NCBI GenBank assembly: GCA_002842935.1
Contig: PHEM01000066.1
Location: 1-11,888, forward strand
Direction: 5' to 3'
Length of the DNA: 11,888 nucleotides
Source of the DNA: Alphaproteobacteria bacterium HGW-Alphaproteobacteria-13
GTDB lineage: Bacteria > Pseudomonadota > Alphaproteobacteria > Sphingomonadales > Sphingomonadaceae
Of this stretch, positions 1-5,940 are shown piece by piece. The translations under genes and the position numbers were made by a program. Numbering within the stretch: the stretch's first letter is position 1; every line of letters starts with the position of its first letter. The notes beneath the pieces were generated by a model. That model was not told the DNA's origin. It saw only the letters and a program-made list of their open reading frames with translations, and did not search any database.

Positions 1-621
1 AAAGAGGACAATAACGATCAATTTGACAAGCACGATAAAATTGTTAACTCGTGTGGATTCGCGGATACCAACAACCAATAATGCTGTCATAAGTCCGACG
101 ATAAAAATGGCCGGACAATTCAGAATTGCACCGCTTGTGCTCCAGCCATCTGTAAGGGAATAAGAAAACGGCGCCTGGCAGAAAGCAGCCGGAATGTTTA
201 TATTAAAATCTTTCAGGAAGCTTACTACATAGCCTGACCAGCCAACCGCGACTGTTGACGCACCGAAAAGATATTCCAGCACAAGATCCCAACCGATTAT
301 CCATGCCAGAAATTCTCCCAGTGTCGCATAAGCATAGGTATAAGCACTGCCGGAAATCGGAATCATCGAAGCAAATTCCGCATAACACAGACCGGCCAGC
401 GCGCATCCGAATGCGGAAATGATAAAGGAAAGAATAATTGCGGGACCGGCATAAGTTGCCGCAGCCTGTCCTGACAGCACAAAAATTCCCGCGCCGATAA
501 TTACGCCTATTCCAAGACTGATCAGTCCCCACGGTCCAAGCACTCTTTTTAGTTGATGTTGTTCAACCTCAGGCTCCGCCATGATAAGTTGCAGCGGCTT
601 TCTCGCAAACAAACCTTTCAT
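1..621 (-). CDS. APC-superfamily amino acid permease, 5' part (runs off the left edge)
   Basis: An open reading frame of 207 codons starts at 621 and continues past the left edge, so only the N-terminal part of a roughly 450-500 residue inner-membrane permease is present. After a short cytoplasmic tail (about residues 1-27), the first membrane segment holds the APC signature GIGVIIGAGIFVLSG, the substrate and cation binding loop of this superfamily. Later stretches read PISGSAYTYAYATLGEF and IIGWDLVLEYLFG, typical of the cationic amino acid transporter (CAT/YfnA-like) branch. I expect about four to five membrane segments in the visible part. The start is supported by AGAAGGA seven bases upstream of the ATG. 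It has its own promoter (674-702) and a terminator separates it from dctP, so the two are probably separate transcription units. Substrate is unknown; amino acid import is inferred from family. Confidence 0.88.
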   Translation of the reverse strand, partial: MKGLFARKPLQLIMAEPEVEQHQLKRVLGPWGLISLGIGVIIGAGIFVLSGQAAATYAGPAIILSFIISAFGCALAGLCYAEFASMIPISGSAYTYAYATLGEFLAWIIGWDLVLEYLFGASTVAVGWSGYVVSFLKDFNINIPAAFCQAPFSYSLTDGWSTSGAILNCPAIFIVGLMTALLVVGIRESTRVNNFIVLVKLIVIVLF

Positions 622-673
622 AGTTCAATCCTTCTGTAATTTATAAGATAACAGCGCTTTTTTCTGGTTGAAG

Positions 674-702
674 TATATAAGGAAATCTTCTTTGTATGTC
701 AA
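674..702 (-). promoter_or_regulatory. Sigma-70-type promoter of the amino acid permease
   Basis: On the minus strand TTGACA (697-702) and TATATA (674-679) are separated by exactly 17 bases, a perfect -35 box and near-consensus -10 box. Transcription would start near 667, giving a leader of about 45 bases before the permease ATG at 621. The -35 box begins two bases after the dctP terminator stem, so termination and re-initiation are back to back. Confidence 0.75.
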
Positions 703-703
703 A

Positions 704-733
704 TAGAAAACCCGTTTTTACACGGGTTTTCTA
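704..733 (-). terminator. Stem-loop terminator downstream of dctP
   Basis: A perfect 12-bp inverted repeat (704-715 TAGAAAACCCGT; 722-733 its complement) encloses a 6-base loop. The stem carries A-runs on one arm and T-runs on the other, so a U-rich 3' arm follows the CCCG core in either direction. It lies about 60 bases after the dctP stop and immediately before the permease promoter. It is best read as the end of the dctP transcript. Confidence 0.7.
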
Positions 734-738
734 CTTTA

Positions 739-755
739 ATCGTTTTTAAAACGAT
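739..755. promoter_or_regulatory. 17-base near-perfect palindrome between dctP and its terminator
   Basis: ATCGTTTT (739-746), one T, then AAAACGAT (748-755) form an 8-bp dyad with a single-base centre. It could be an operator site, or simply part of the 3' untranslated structure of the dctP message. Nothing in the sequence decides between these. Confidence 0.3.
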
Positions 756-790
756 ATGCTTATTAAATTTATTTCTATCTATATATTTAC

Positions 791-1861
791 TTATTTTTTA
801 TTCTTGGCTCTAAACTCCGCTAAATAACCTTTCACCTCTTCTAATTCGGCTTTCGAGTAATACTTCCCCGCAAATTCCTCCCAAACAGGTATCAATCTCT
901 TTCTGAACACCTCAATGTCCGCAGGCGTCATTTTTGTTTCTTTCATGCCATACTTAATCATAGAGTTAAGACATTTTTCATTGCTGGCACGGACTTTCTG
1001 TCTGAACTCTTTTTCTATCGACAGTGCAAAATTATCGATGGCAATCTGATGTTCCTTGGGTAATAAATTCCATGCCTGGTTCGATACAATTCCCGCCGCG
1101 GGCGAATACCGTATCCGCAGAGGATTGACATATTTCATAACAGTATACATCTGTGTTCCTACTGCCCAAAGAGCAGGACTGATAAAAGCATCACAAACAC
1201 CGGTGCGAATCGAAGCAGCAACTTCCGGTACTCTAATCGGAAGAGGACTTGCCCCCAGAGCTTTCAAAGATTTTTCTTCCAGTGGACCATACCAGGTCAG
1301 GAAACGGCTTTTCTTGAAGTCATCCGGGGTCCTGATTTCATGTTTCGTGGAGTACATCTGATCGAAATCCTGTTCTGCCAGTACAAGAATGTGGTATCCT
1401 CTCTTGTGATACCACTGGCTGATACGAGGCCTTATTTTAGAATAAACATATTCTATTTCGTCATAATTACTAAATAAGAACGGAAGTTCCATCAAGGCCA
1501 TCTCCGGACAACCCATCACAACTCCCCATCCGGTAAATCCGCCTCCCTGCAGCTGGCCGTTGCGCATCTTGGCCAATATATCCAAATCGTCTCCCATTGT
1601 TCCGCCGTAATACCAATCTAAAACTACTTCGCCATTAGTAACTTTTAATACGCCGGGATTAATCATTTCTTTAATCAATGCCGCCCAACCGACACCATCT
1701 GGAGCCAATGTACCCATTTTACAGAGATAAACCATCTTACCGTTTCTCATTTGCCTGATATTATCCTGTGCTCCCCACGCCTCCTGAAATAAAACTGCTG
1801 AACTTAAGAAAAACACGACAAACCCGATCCAAAGCAACGATACGACTTTTTTCCCTTTCAT
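791..1861 (-). CDS. dctP: TRAP transporter periplasmic solute-binding protein, DctP family
   Basis: This 356-residue protein is the extracytoplasmic receptor of a tripartite ATP-independent periplasmic (TRAP) transporter; it captures a small organic acid-like ligand and hands it to the DctQM membrane subunits. Residues 1-31 are a Sec signal peptide (KGKK basic start, long hydrophobic core, likely cleavage after AWGA). The mature protein keeps family landmarks: TLAPDGVGWA (51-60), GGTMGDDLDILAKMRNGQLQ (86-105), LPFLF (126-130), RTPDDFKKSRFLTW (177-190), and LKALGASPLPIRVPEVAASI (199-218) followed by TGVCDAF. Length is normal for the family. The ATG has GGGGAG seven to eight bases upstream. No dctQ or dctM gene is next to it: about 670 bp of non-coding DNA lies upstream and a terminator downstream, so it seems to be an orphan receptor or its membrane partners lie elsewhere. 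Ligand cannot be read from sequence. Confidence 0.9.
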   Translation of the reverse strand: MKGKKVVSLLWIGFVVFFLSSAVLFQEAWGAQDNIRQMRNGKMVYLCKMGTLAPDGVGWAALIKEMINPGVLKVTNGEVVLDWYYGGTMGDDLDILAKMRNGQLQGGGFTGWGVVMGCPEMALMELPFLFSNYDEIEYVYSKIRPRISQWYHKRGYHILVLAEQDFDQMYSTKHEIRTPDDFKKSRFLTWYGPLEEKSLKALGASPLPIRVPEVAASIRTGVCDAFISPALWAVGTQMYTVMKYVNPLRIRYSPAAGIVSNQAWNLLPKEHQIAIDNFALSIEKEFRQKVRASNEKCLNSMIKYGMKETKMTPADIEVFRKRLIPVWEEFAGKYYSKAELEEVKGYLAEFRAKNKK

Positions 1862-2085
1862 AATTTCTCCCCTTCTCCAAAGTTGATTTATAAACTACGT
1901 GAATGTGAAATTCACAGTAATTCCTGAATCGGACTTTCTTTTTTCCAAATTAATGATCAGCGATACTTAAGTCTTATTACATTTCTAAAATTTATTCTGT
2001 AAACTTAAAAAAATAAACTTATTGAATGAAAATTAAAACTTCAGCCTTGAAACATCCTAATTTAGGTAAATACTTTAATGGAGAC

Positions 2086-2102
2086 TTGGCAAAAAAAATG
2101 CA
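2086..2102 (+). promoter_or_regulatory. Sigma-54 (-24/-12)-like promoter element with no gene after it
   Basis: The plus strand reads TTGGC, eight A, then TGCA. The GG and GC doublets are spaced exactly as in the -24/-12 consensus (TGGCAC-N5-TTGCW). Only the less conserved positions differ. It points rightward into about 430 bp with no gene, so it may drive an untranslated RNA, be a remnant, or be chance in A-rich DNA. Confidence 0.3.
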
Positions 2103-2480
2103 CTTCGTAGAGCTGGTACAATAAGAAGAGTTGACGGCCATATGAGTTTATTCCTCCAGCAAGTTAAGAAAGAAAACTACTCAACCACAATCAAACAATA
2201 ATGTGAAGTATTGTTCACTTTTTAAACCTTTGTTTATTTTTTGTCAACAAATAATTTTAATCGCCCCTAAATTTATTTATTTTTTAAGATTATGAATCCT
2301 GAAATACAGAATTTACATACAGCAAAAAAATATCATTTGTATAAAACATATAAGATTAAAACTAAATTTAATCGCTGGGATAGATATGATAGCAACTCAA
2401 GGCGTTAAAATGTTAAAATAAAACTAAATGTAAGTTGAAAATCCGGACGCGGCGGGAGACGAACAATCCTCCAATTATTA

Positions 2481-2520
2481 TTTTAAGGAGGATCATGGGA
2501 TCATGGGGACGCCCTTAAAA
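2481..2520. repeat. REP-like short inverted element beside the RAYT pseudogene
   Basis: TTTTAAGG (2481-2488) and CCTTAAAA (2513-2520) are perfect 8-bp inverted ends around a core that holds the tandem GGATCATG GGATCATG (2490-2505) and the motif GGGGACGCCC (2505-2514). It lies ten bases past the 3' end of the RAYT pseudogene, where REP-type substrate palindromes are expected. From memory, GGGGAC-type motifs are common beside RAYT genes in delta-type genomes. The matching element at the other end of the transposase is lost at the 3488-3498 junction. Confidence 0.5.
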
Positions 2521-2530
2521 TTCTAAGTTA

Positions 2531-3498
2531 CTATTCATCCATTAGCTGATAATCATTTTCTTTTACTATCAGCTTACCCCTTTGGGCACAGTAGCCTACC
2601 CCAGGCACGCTTATACCTATGCGTCGAGCCAACTCTGTATGTGATATCCCTAACTCGCTTGATGCCCAATAACAAAACAAACTTCTTGCTCTTACTTTTG
2701 TAGGTTCTTACTTCAGGAAAAAATATCATCTCCTTCGACAGCGCATATCGTCGCTGCTCGTTAACGCCGTATTGCGTAATGCCGTTCAGACTTTTCATCA
2801 GTCTCCGACAATACCGCCTCAACAAAATCACCGTCTCCGAGTATTCTTTCATCGCTCTTCATGTGCGATCCCTTCAGGCCTACTGTCTTTATCTCCGACC
2901 ATCCTCCCAGGCTTCGGATCAGTCCACCACCGACCAGATCCTCTCGACGGCCTTGATCGATGCCTTCAGATACAAATGCATCATAGTGTCTAATGGCGCG
3001 ATTTCTCTGTTTTCCAAAATAGCAACGCACTCTATCACTGTCTTGCCAGTCTCTCTTTTGGTTGCCCAGCAAGACACTGTGACCGCAATATGGATATTTG
3101 CTAAGTGCTTCAAGACTTCTCACAAGTCCGGCGCGGCAAGGGTTTAAATGAATATATCGAACCAGTTCCGTTAAATACGTATCTTCCTGACAGAGCATTG
3201 ATTTATATCGATTTTGAAAGAGCTGACCGCTCCGCTTGTGTCTACGATTGGAATAGACTGCATAGCCGGTCAAAAGTCTTCTCATCAGGGTGGCAATCGG
3301 AACACTGCCGGTCCGAAAAAGAAAATGGGCATGATTGGGTATTAAAGCCCATGCATAACATGACGTTTTGTCTCAGGCAGGAGTTTTTCAAGGCGTACCA
3401 GAAAATCTTCCCTATCTTTATTGTCCATGAATATTTTTCGACGCTCTATCCCCCTGATCATGATGTGATGTAAAATGCCGGGTGCATCGAGTCTTGCT
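2531..3498 (-). pseudogene. REP-associated tyrosine transposase (IS200/IS605-like Y1, RAYT), frameshifted and 5'-truncated
   Basis: Three minus-strand frames together spell one RAYT-type HUH transposase. The N-terminal piece (3498 to about 3370) reads ARLDAPGILHHIMIRGIE, the usual RAYT start without its first three or four codons. Near 3365-3370 the A-run (TTTT on the plus strand) appears one base short, shifting the frame; past it the sequence continues through the HUH motif PNHAHFLF, then RRLLTGYAVYSNRRHKRSG, LFQNRYKS and YIHLNPCRAGLV, which holds the expected catalytic tyrosine. That frame meets a stop at 2761. A third frame gives the C-terminal part RARSLFCYWASSELGIS, TELARRIGISVPGVGY and ends ENDYQLMDE with a stop at 2531-2533. 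At least two frameshifts plus in-frame stops between about 2700 and 2763 make it non-functional unless the indels are sequencing errors. Such enzymes move or process REP palindromes in single-stranded DNA. Confidence 0.85.
3488..3498. other. Junction between AT-rich (delta-type) and GC-rich (sphingomonad) DNA
   Basis: Within these 11 bases (plus-strand CGAGTCTTGCT) two minus-strand genes meet. From the left the bases encode the ARL of the transposase; from the right they encode the LSKT of the integrase. Each is a good fit to its own gene, so they are probably microhomology at the join. Base composition, codon choice and gene content all change here. An assembly or amplification chimera is most likely. 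Confidence 0.8.
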
Positions 3499-3861
3499 GA
3501 GCGTTTTGGGCGAGAGGCCGTCGCGCTCGTTCTTCGCGATCCACTCCTCGGCGATCGCTGCGAAGCTGTTGTCTTCCGCGATCTTCCGGGTGATCCGGGC
3601 CACTTTCTTTTCTGCCGCGGGATCGACGCCGGTGATGATCTTCTTGCGGGCGGCGTCACGAAGTTCGCGGGCATCGGCAATCCCGACGTCCGGCCATGAT
3701 CCGAAATAGAGAGTCTTTTGCCGACCGAGATGACGATAGTTCATTCGCCAGAGCTTTGATCCATTTGGCCTGACCATGAGGTACAGGGCATCAGCATCCG
3801 TCAATTTGTAGGCGGTTTTCCGCGGCTTGGCGTTGGAAATCTGGATATGGGTAAGCGACAT
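3488..3861 (-). pseudogene. Tyrosine integrase of a tRNA-targeted element, N-terminal fragment only
   Basis: About 124 residues are left of a P4-type phage/genomic-island integrase that is normally around 400 residues. The fragment begins MSLTHIQISNAKPRKTAYKL and contains the arm-type DNA-binding domain (DUF4102/PF13356) with YLMVRPNGSKLWRMNYR, KTLYFGSWPDVGIADAR and AARKKIITGVDPA, then the start of the core-binding domain, SFAAIAEEWIAKNERDGLSP. The catalytic domain with the R-H-R-Y residues is missing because the gene is cut at 3488-3498; the frame continues into foreign sequence for 23 meaningless codons. The ATG at 3861 is preceded by AAGGTG at eight bases. It sits about 175 bp from the 3' end of tRNA-Phe and reads away from it, the usual arrangement for an island that integrated into the tRNA 3' end. 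Whether the organism's real gene is truncated cannot be told from this window. Confidence 0.85.
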
Positions 3862-3932
3862 GATGGTTTCACCTTCAGAGGGCTGGCCGGAACCATCAAA
3901 AGCACCATCAAAACCGGTACCATGCTGATGGT
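3861..3932. repeat. Cluster of four ACCATCA motifs upstream of the integrase
   Basis: ACCATCA occurs at 3892-3898 and 3904-3910 as part of two adjacent near-identical 12-mers (ACCATCAAAAGC and ACCATCAAAACC). It occurs inverted as TGATGGT at 3861-3867, overlapping the integrase start, and at 3926-3932. Two direct plus two inverted copies within 72 bases resemble arm-type integrase binding sites or an autoregulatory operator. Function is inferred from position only. Confidence 0.5.
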
Positions 3933-3974
3933 CCTGGCTGGATCAGCCCGGATTCCACTCAGCGATTCTCTCTG

Positions 3975-4015
3975 AAAAAATGCCGGTAAACCAGCCGCTT
4001 ACTGGACGTTACCGG
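3975..4015 (-). terminator. Intrinsic terminator of tRNA-Phe
   Basis: On the minus strand CCGGTAA (from 4015) pairs with TTACCGG (to 3983) and encloses an inner CCAG/CTGG stem. A C, an A and six T follow (3975-3980 are A on the plus strand). It begins 20 bases after the tRNA 3' end, a normal distance for a tRNA terminator. The outer arm overlaps a 10-base tandem repeat, GGACGTTACC then GGACGTTGCC (4004-4023). Confidence 0.65.
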
Positions 4016-4023
4016 ACGTTGCC
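4004..4023. repeat. Two tandem 10-mers between tRNA-Phe and the integrase
   Basis: GGACGTTACC (4004-4013) is followed directly by GGACGTTGCC (4014-4023), differing at one base, and then GGA. It lies 12 bases from the tRNA CCA end and could be part of the attachment site region. It may instead just be part of the terminator stem. Confidence 0.4.
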
Positions 4024-4034
4024 GGAAAGTCCAA

Positions 4035-4110
4035 TGGTGCCCGGGGACGGAGTCGAACCGCCGACACTGCGATTTTCAGTCGCATGCTCTACCAACTGAG
4101 CTACCCGGGC
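4035..4110 (-). tRNA. tRNA-Phe (GAA anticodon), CCA encoded
   Basis: The 76-base gene folds into a full cloverleaf: acceptor arms GCCCGGG (from 4110) and CCCGGGC (to 4039), D-arm AGCTCAGTTGGTAGAGC, anticodon loop CTGAAAA in a GCGA/TCGC stem with anticodon GAA, T-arm loop TTCGACT, discriminator A, then an encoded CCA at 4035-4037. It lies after yacG in the order infA-maf-RNase-yacG-tRNA-Phe common in sphingomonads. Its 3' end faces the integrase fragment and is the likely attachment (attB) site. Confidence 0.97.
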
Positions 4111-4151
4111 ACTTGTGCCTGCAGGACCCTTCGGCCTGCTGGCGAGCGGCG

Positions 4152-4180
4152 GCTATAGGCAGGGCTTTTCATCCTGTCCA
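4152..4180 (-). promoter_or_regulatory. Probable tRNA-Phe promoter
   Basis: On the minus strand TGGACA (4175-4180) and TATAGC (4152-4157) are 17 bases apart, between yacG and the tRNA. The predicted start near 4145 leaves a leader of about 35 bases to be trimmed before the tRNA 5' end at 4110. The tRNA could also be read through from the yacG operon. Confidence 0.5.
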
Positions 4181-4207
4181 GTGGCTTTGTGCGTCCCTTT
4201 CGGCCCG

Positions 4208-4402
4208 TCAGCCTTCGTCATAGCGGTCGTCGTCGGCGGTGCCGTCCGGCGGCTGGTCGACGGGGACGCGATAGCTTTCGCCGAACCATTGCAGAAGGTC
4301 GCGGTCGCGGCAGCCGCGGCTGCAAAATGGCTTATATTCCTCCGCGCGCGGCTTGCCGCACAGCGGGCAGGCGCGGGACCTTGCGGCGCTTTCATTGGGC
4401 AT
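4208..4402 (-). CDS. yacG: DNA gyrase inhibitor YacG (small zinc protein)
   Basis: The 64-residue product is a YacG-family zinc-finger protein; in E. coli it binds GyrB and inhibits DNA gyrase. Four cysteines, C12 and C15 (CPLC) and C27 and C31 (CSRGC), give the family's C-X2-C-X11-C-X3-C zinc site, followed by the conserved RDRDLLQWFGESYRVP and an acidic C-terminal tail. The ATG at 4402 is chosen over a longer in-frame frame reaching 4507 because AAGGAG lies seven bases upstream and the domain begins just after it. It overlaps the end of the RNase E/G-like gene by 11 bases and is the last protein gene of the infA-maf-RNase run. It could be translationally coupled to that gene. Confidence 0.93.
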   Translation of the reverse strand: MPNESAARSRACPLCGKPRAEEYKPFCSRGCRDRDLLQWFGESYRVPVDQPPDGTADDDRYDEG

Positions 4403-5357
4403 GGCCCACTCCTTTCGCTTGCGCATCGGCGACGACCTCGACAGGCCGCCCCGTGCGGCGTTGCAGCGCCGCGATCCAGTGCGGCCGGGCGCGGATATGG
4501 TCGACAACGGCCGGACGCGCCGTCAGTTGCAGCACGCCCGTCCCCACGGCGCGCTCCGCCTGCCGCAGCAACTGCGCCGCGTCGGCGGCTGCGGCGTCAT
4601 ATCGCAGCTGCTCGATCAGCGAGGGCCGTTCGCGCCGCCGGATGATCTGCATCAGGCCAAAGCCGTTGACGGCAGTGCGCTCGAACGGCGGCGGCAGCAG
4701 CGCGTCGATCAGCGCATCGACGGCCTGCCGCCCGGCCCGGCCGGGCAGCGAGGGGAAATCGATGCCGATCGACCCGCCGATGCCGCAGCAGCGGATGACA
4801 TCGACCGCCGCCGCGCCGCCCGCCTTTGCCAGGGCCAGCGCATCCCCTTCCCCGTCGATGTCGATCAGCGTCATCGCGGGCGTCGTATCGACCCACAACG
4901 CGCCGCCCGCGAAGGGCCAGCGGCCGGTGCGGACATGGTCGGCGAGGTCGGACCAGCCAGCCTCCTCCAGCCGGTCGGAACCATGAGCGGGCAAGTCGAC
5001 CACGGGCAGGCCCGTCGCCGCGATCCGGGCGCGCAGGTCCGGCCCTTCGGCAGGCTCCGCATCGGTAACGCGCACGCGCGCGGGTTTGTCGCGGCCGCGC
5101 TCGCGCAGCGCCATGCGCACGACCTCGACCGTCAGCCGCGTGCCGAGCGGCAGGCCGGACGATCCCGCCAGCGTGGCGGCGGGTTCGCCGGGCGCGTCGA
5201 GCAGAACCGTCCCCGGCTCGGTCAACCGCGCGGTCAGCACCGCACCGACGCGCGGCCCTTCGCTGTCGCGCTCGATTCGCGCCTCGACGATGCGGCCGTC
5301 TGCGACCAGCGCGGCGCGGACTTCGCCGATCCCGGCCTCGTAAAGCCATTCAGCCAA
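4392..5357 (-). CDS. Short ribonuclease E/G-family protein
   Basis: The 321-residue protein matches the catalytic part of RNase E/G (PF10150), endonucleases that cut single-stranded A/U-rich RNA in rRNA maturation and mRNA decay. Recognisable pieces are IDID (165-168) and GGSIGIDF (194-201), which correspond to the two metal-binding aspartates (D303 and D346 of E. coli RNase E; here about D166 and D200), and NGFGLMQIIRRRERPSL (231-247). It is much shorter than E. coli RNase G (489 residues), with a weak N-terminal S1-like segment, and it ends before the Zn-link CPxCxG motif used for dimerisation. The only sensible start is TTG at 5357, which overlaps the maf stop (5350-5352) by eight bases with no clear ribosome site, so re-initiation from maf is likely. 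Sphingomonads typically have this short form beside a full RNase E elsewhere. Confidence 0.82.
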   Translation of the reverse strand: MAEWLYEAGIGEVRAALVADGRIVEARIERDSEGPRVGAVLTARLTEPGTVLLDAPGEPAATLAGSSGLPLGTRLTVEVVRMALRERGRDKPARVRVTDAEPAEGPDLRARIAATGLPVVDLPAHGSDRLEEAGWSDLADHVRTGRWPFAGGALWVDTTPAMTLIDIDGEGDALALAKAGGAAAVDVIRCCGIGGSIGIDFPSLPGRAGRQAVDALIDALLPPPFERTAVNGFGLMQIIRRRERPSLIEQLRYDAAAADAAQLLRQAERAVGTGVLQLTARPAVVDHIRARPHWIAALQRRTGRPVEVVADAQAKGVGHAQ

Positions 5358-5940
5358 GCGGCACGCCCGCGCTGGTCAGCAGGTTGCGGGTTTCGAACAG
5401 CGGCAGGCCGACGACATTGGAATGGCTGCCCGACAGGAAGCGGACGAAGGCCTCGGCGCGGCCCTGGATGGCATAGCCGCCTGCCTTGCCCATCCCCTCG
5501 CCGCTCGCCACATACCAGTCGATCTCGGCGGCGCTCAGCGTCTTGAAGGCGACGATGGTGTCGACGGCGCGGACGCGCGGCCTGCCGTCGGCTGCGACGA
5601 CGCAAACGCCCGACCAGACATGGTGCCGCCGCCCCGACAGCAGCGCCAGCATATGGCGAAGATCGGCTTCGTCGGCGGGCTTTTCGAGCAGGCGCCGCCC
5701 GACCGCGACCGTGGTGTCGCCCGCCAGCACGACTTCGTCGGGCGCGCGTTCGACCGCGAGCGCCTTCGCCTCGGCAAGCCGCGCGACATAGGCGCGTGGA
5801 AGTTCGCCCTTCAGCGGCGTCTCATCGATGTCGGGGGCGGCGATGCGCGCGGGCGTCACGCCGATCCGCGCCAGCAGTTCGCGGCGGCGCGGCGACGTGG
5901 AGGCGAGAACCAGCGCGGGGGATGATGCCGCGCCGGTCAC
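5350..5940 (-). CDS. maf: Maf-family nucleoside triphosphate pyrophosphatase (dTTP/UTP type)
   Basis: This 196-residue Maf/Ham1-fold enzyme hydrolyses non-canonical or surplus pyrimidine nucleoside triphosphates to monophosphates plus pyrophosphate, cleaning the nucleotide pool. Conserved motifs in order are LASTSPRRRELL (12-23), DIDET (37-41), LAGDTTV (72-78) with the likely general-base D75, EKP (86-88), GRRHHVWSGV (103-112), KAGGYAIQG (152-160) and GSHSNVVGLPL (171-181). The Gln in YAIQG fits the dTTP/UTP (YhdE-like) branch better than the m7GTP (YceF-like) branch. The start ATG overlaps the infA stop (ATGA, 5937-5940) and its end overlaps the RNase start, so the run is translationally coupled. 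Confidence 0.93.
   Translation of the reverse strand: MTGAASSPALVLASTSPRRRELLARIGVTPARIAAPDIDETPLKGELPRAYVARLAEAKALAVERAPDEVVLAGDTTVAVGRRLLEKPADEADLRHMLALLSGRRHHVWSGVCVVAADGRPRVRAVDTIVAFKTLSAAEIDWYVASGEGMGKAGGYAIQGRAEAFVRFLSGSHSNVVGLPLFETRNLLTSAGVPLG

Larger units (their letters stand above)
1862..2530. other. AT-rich intergenic region without a recognisable gene
   Basis: No reading frame with a credible start and family resemblance was found on either strand. It contains two similar small dyads, GTGAA-N7-TTCAC (1899-1915) and GTGAA-N6-TTCAC (2203-2218), upstream of dctP; a 7-bp inverted repeat GATTAAA/TTTAATC (2354-2373); an 11-base direct repeat TAAAACTAAAT (2357 and 2419); a sigma-54-like site (2086-2102); and the REP-like element at 2481-2520. 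The dctP promoter must lie near 1885-1960 on the minus strand but no strong -35/-10 pair is visible there. Confidence 0.6.

Noticed and set aside
203..532. Minus-strand open frame of 109 codons at the left end
   Set aside because: The permease frame that runs from 621 through the left edge has clear APC motifs; this one is a shifted reading of it.
1..1861. Permease and dctP as one transport operon
   Set aside because: A 12-bp stem terminator and a near-consensus promoter separate them, and the two transporter types do not share parts.
3105..3473. Plus-strand open frames opposite the transposase
   Set aside because: They are antisense to conserved RAYT motifs and have no family resemblance or ribosome site.
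4353..5546. Long plus-strand open frame of 397 codons
   Set aside because: It lies antisense to yacG, the RNase E/G-like gene and maf, is rich in Arg/Ala/Gly/Pro as expected of a GC-rich shadow frame, and shows no family motif.
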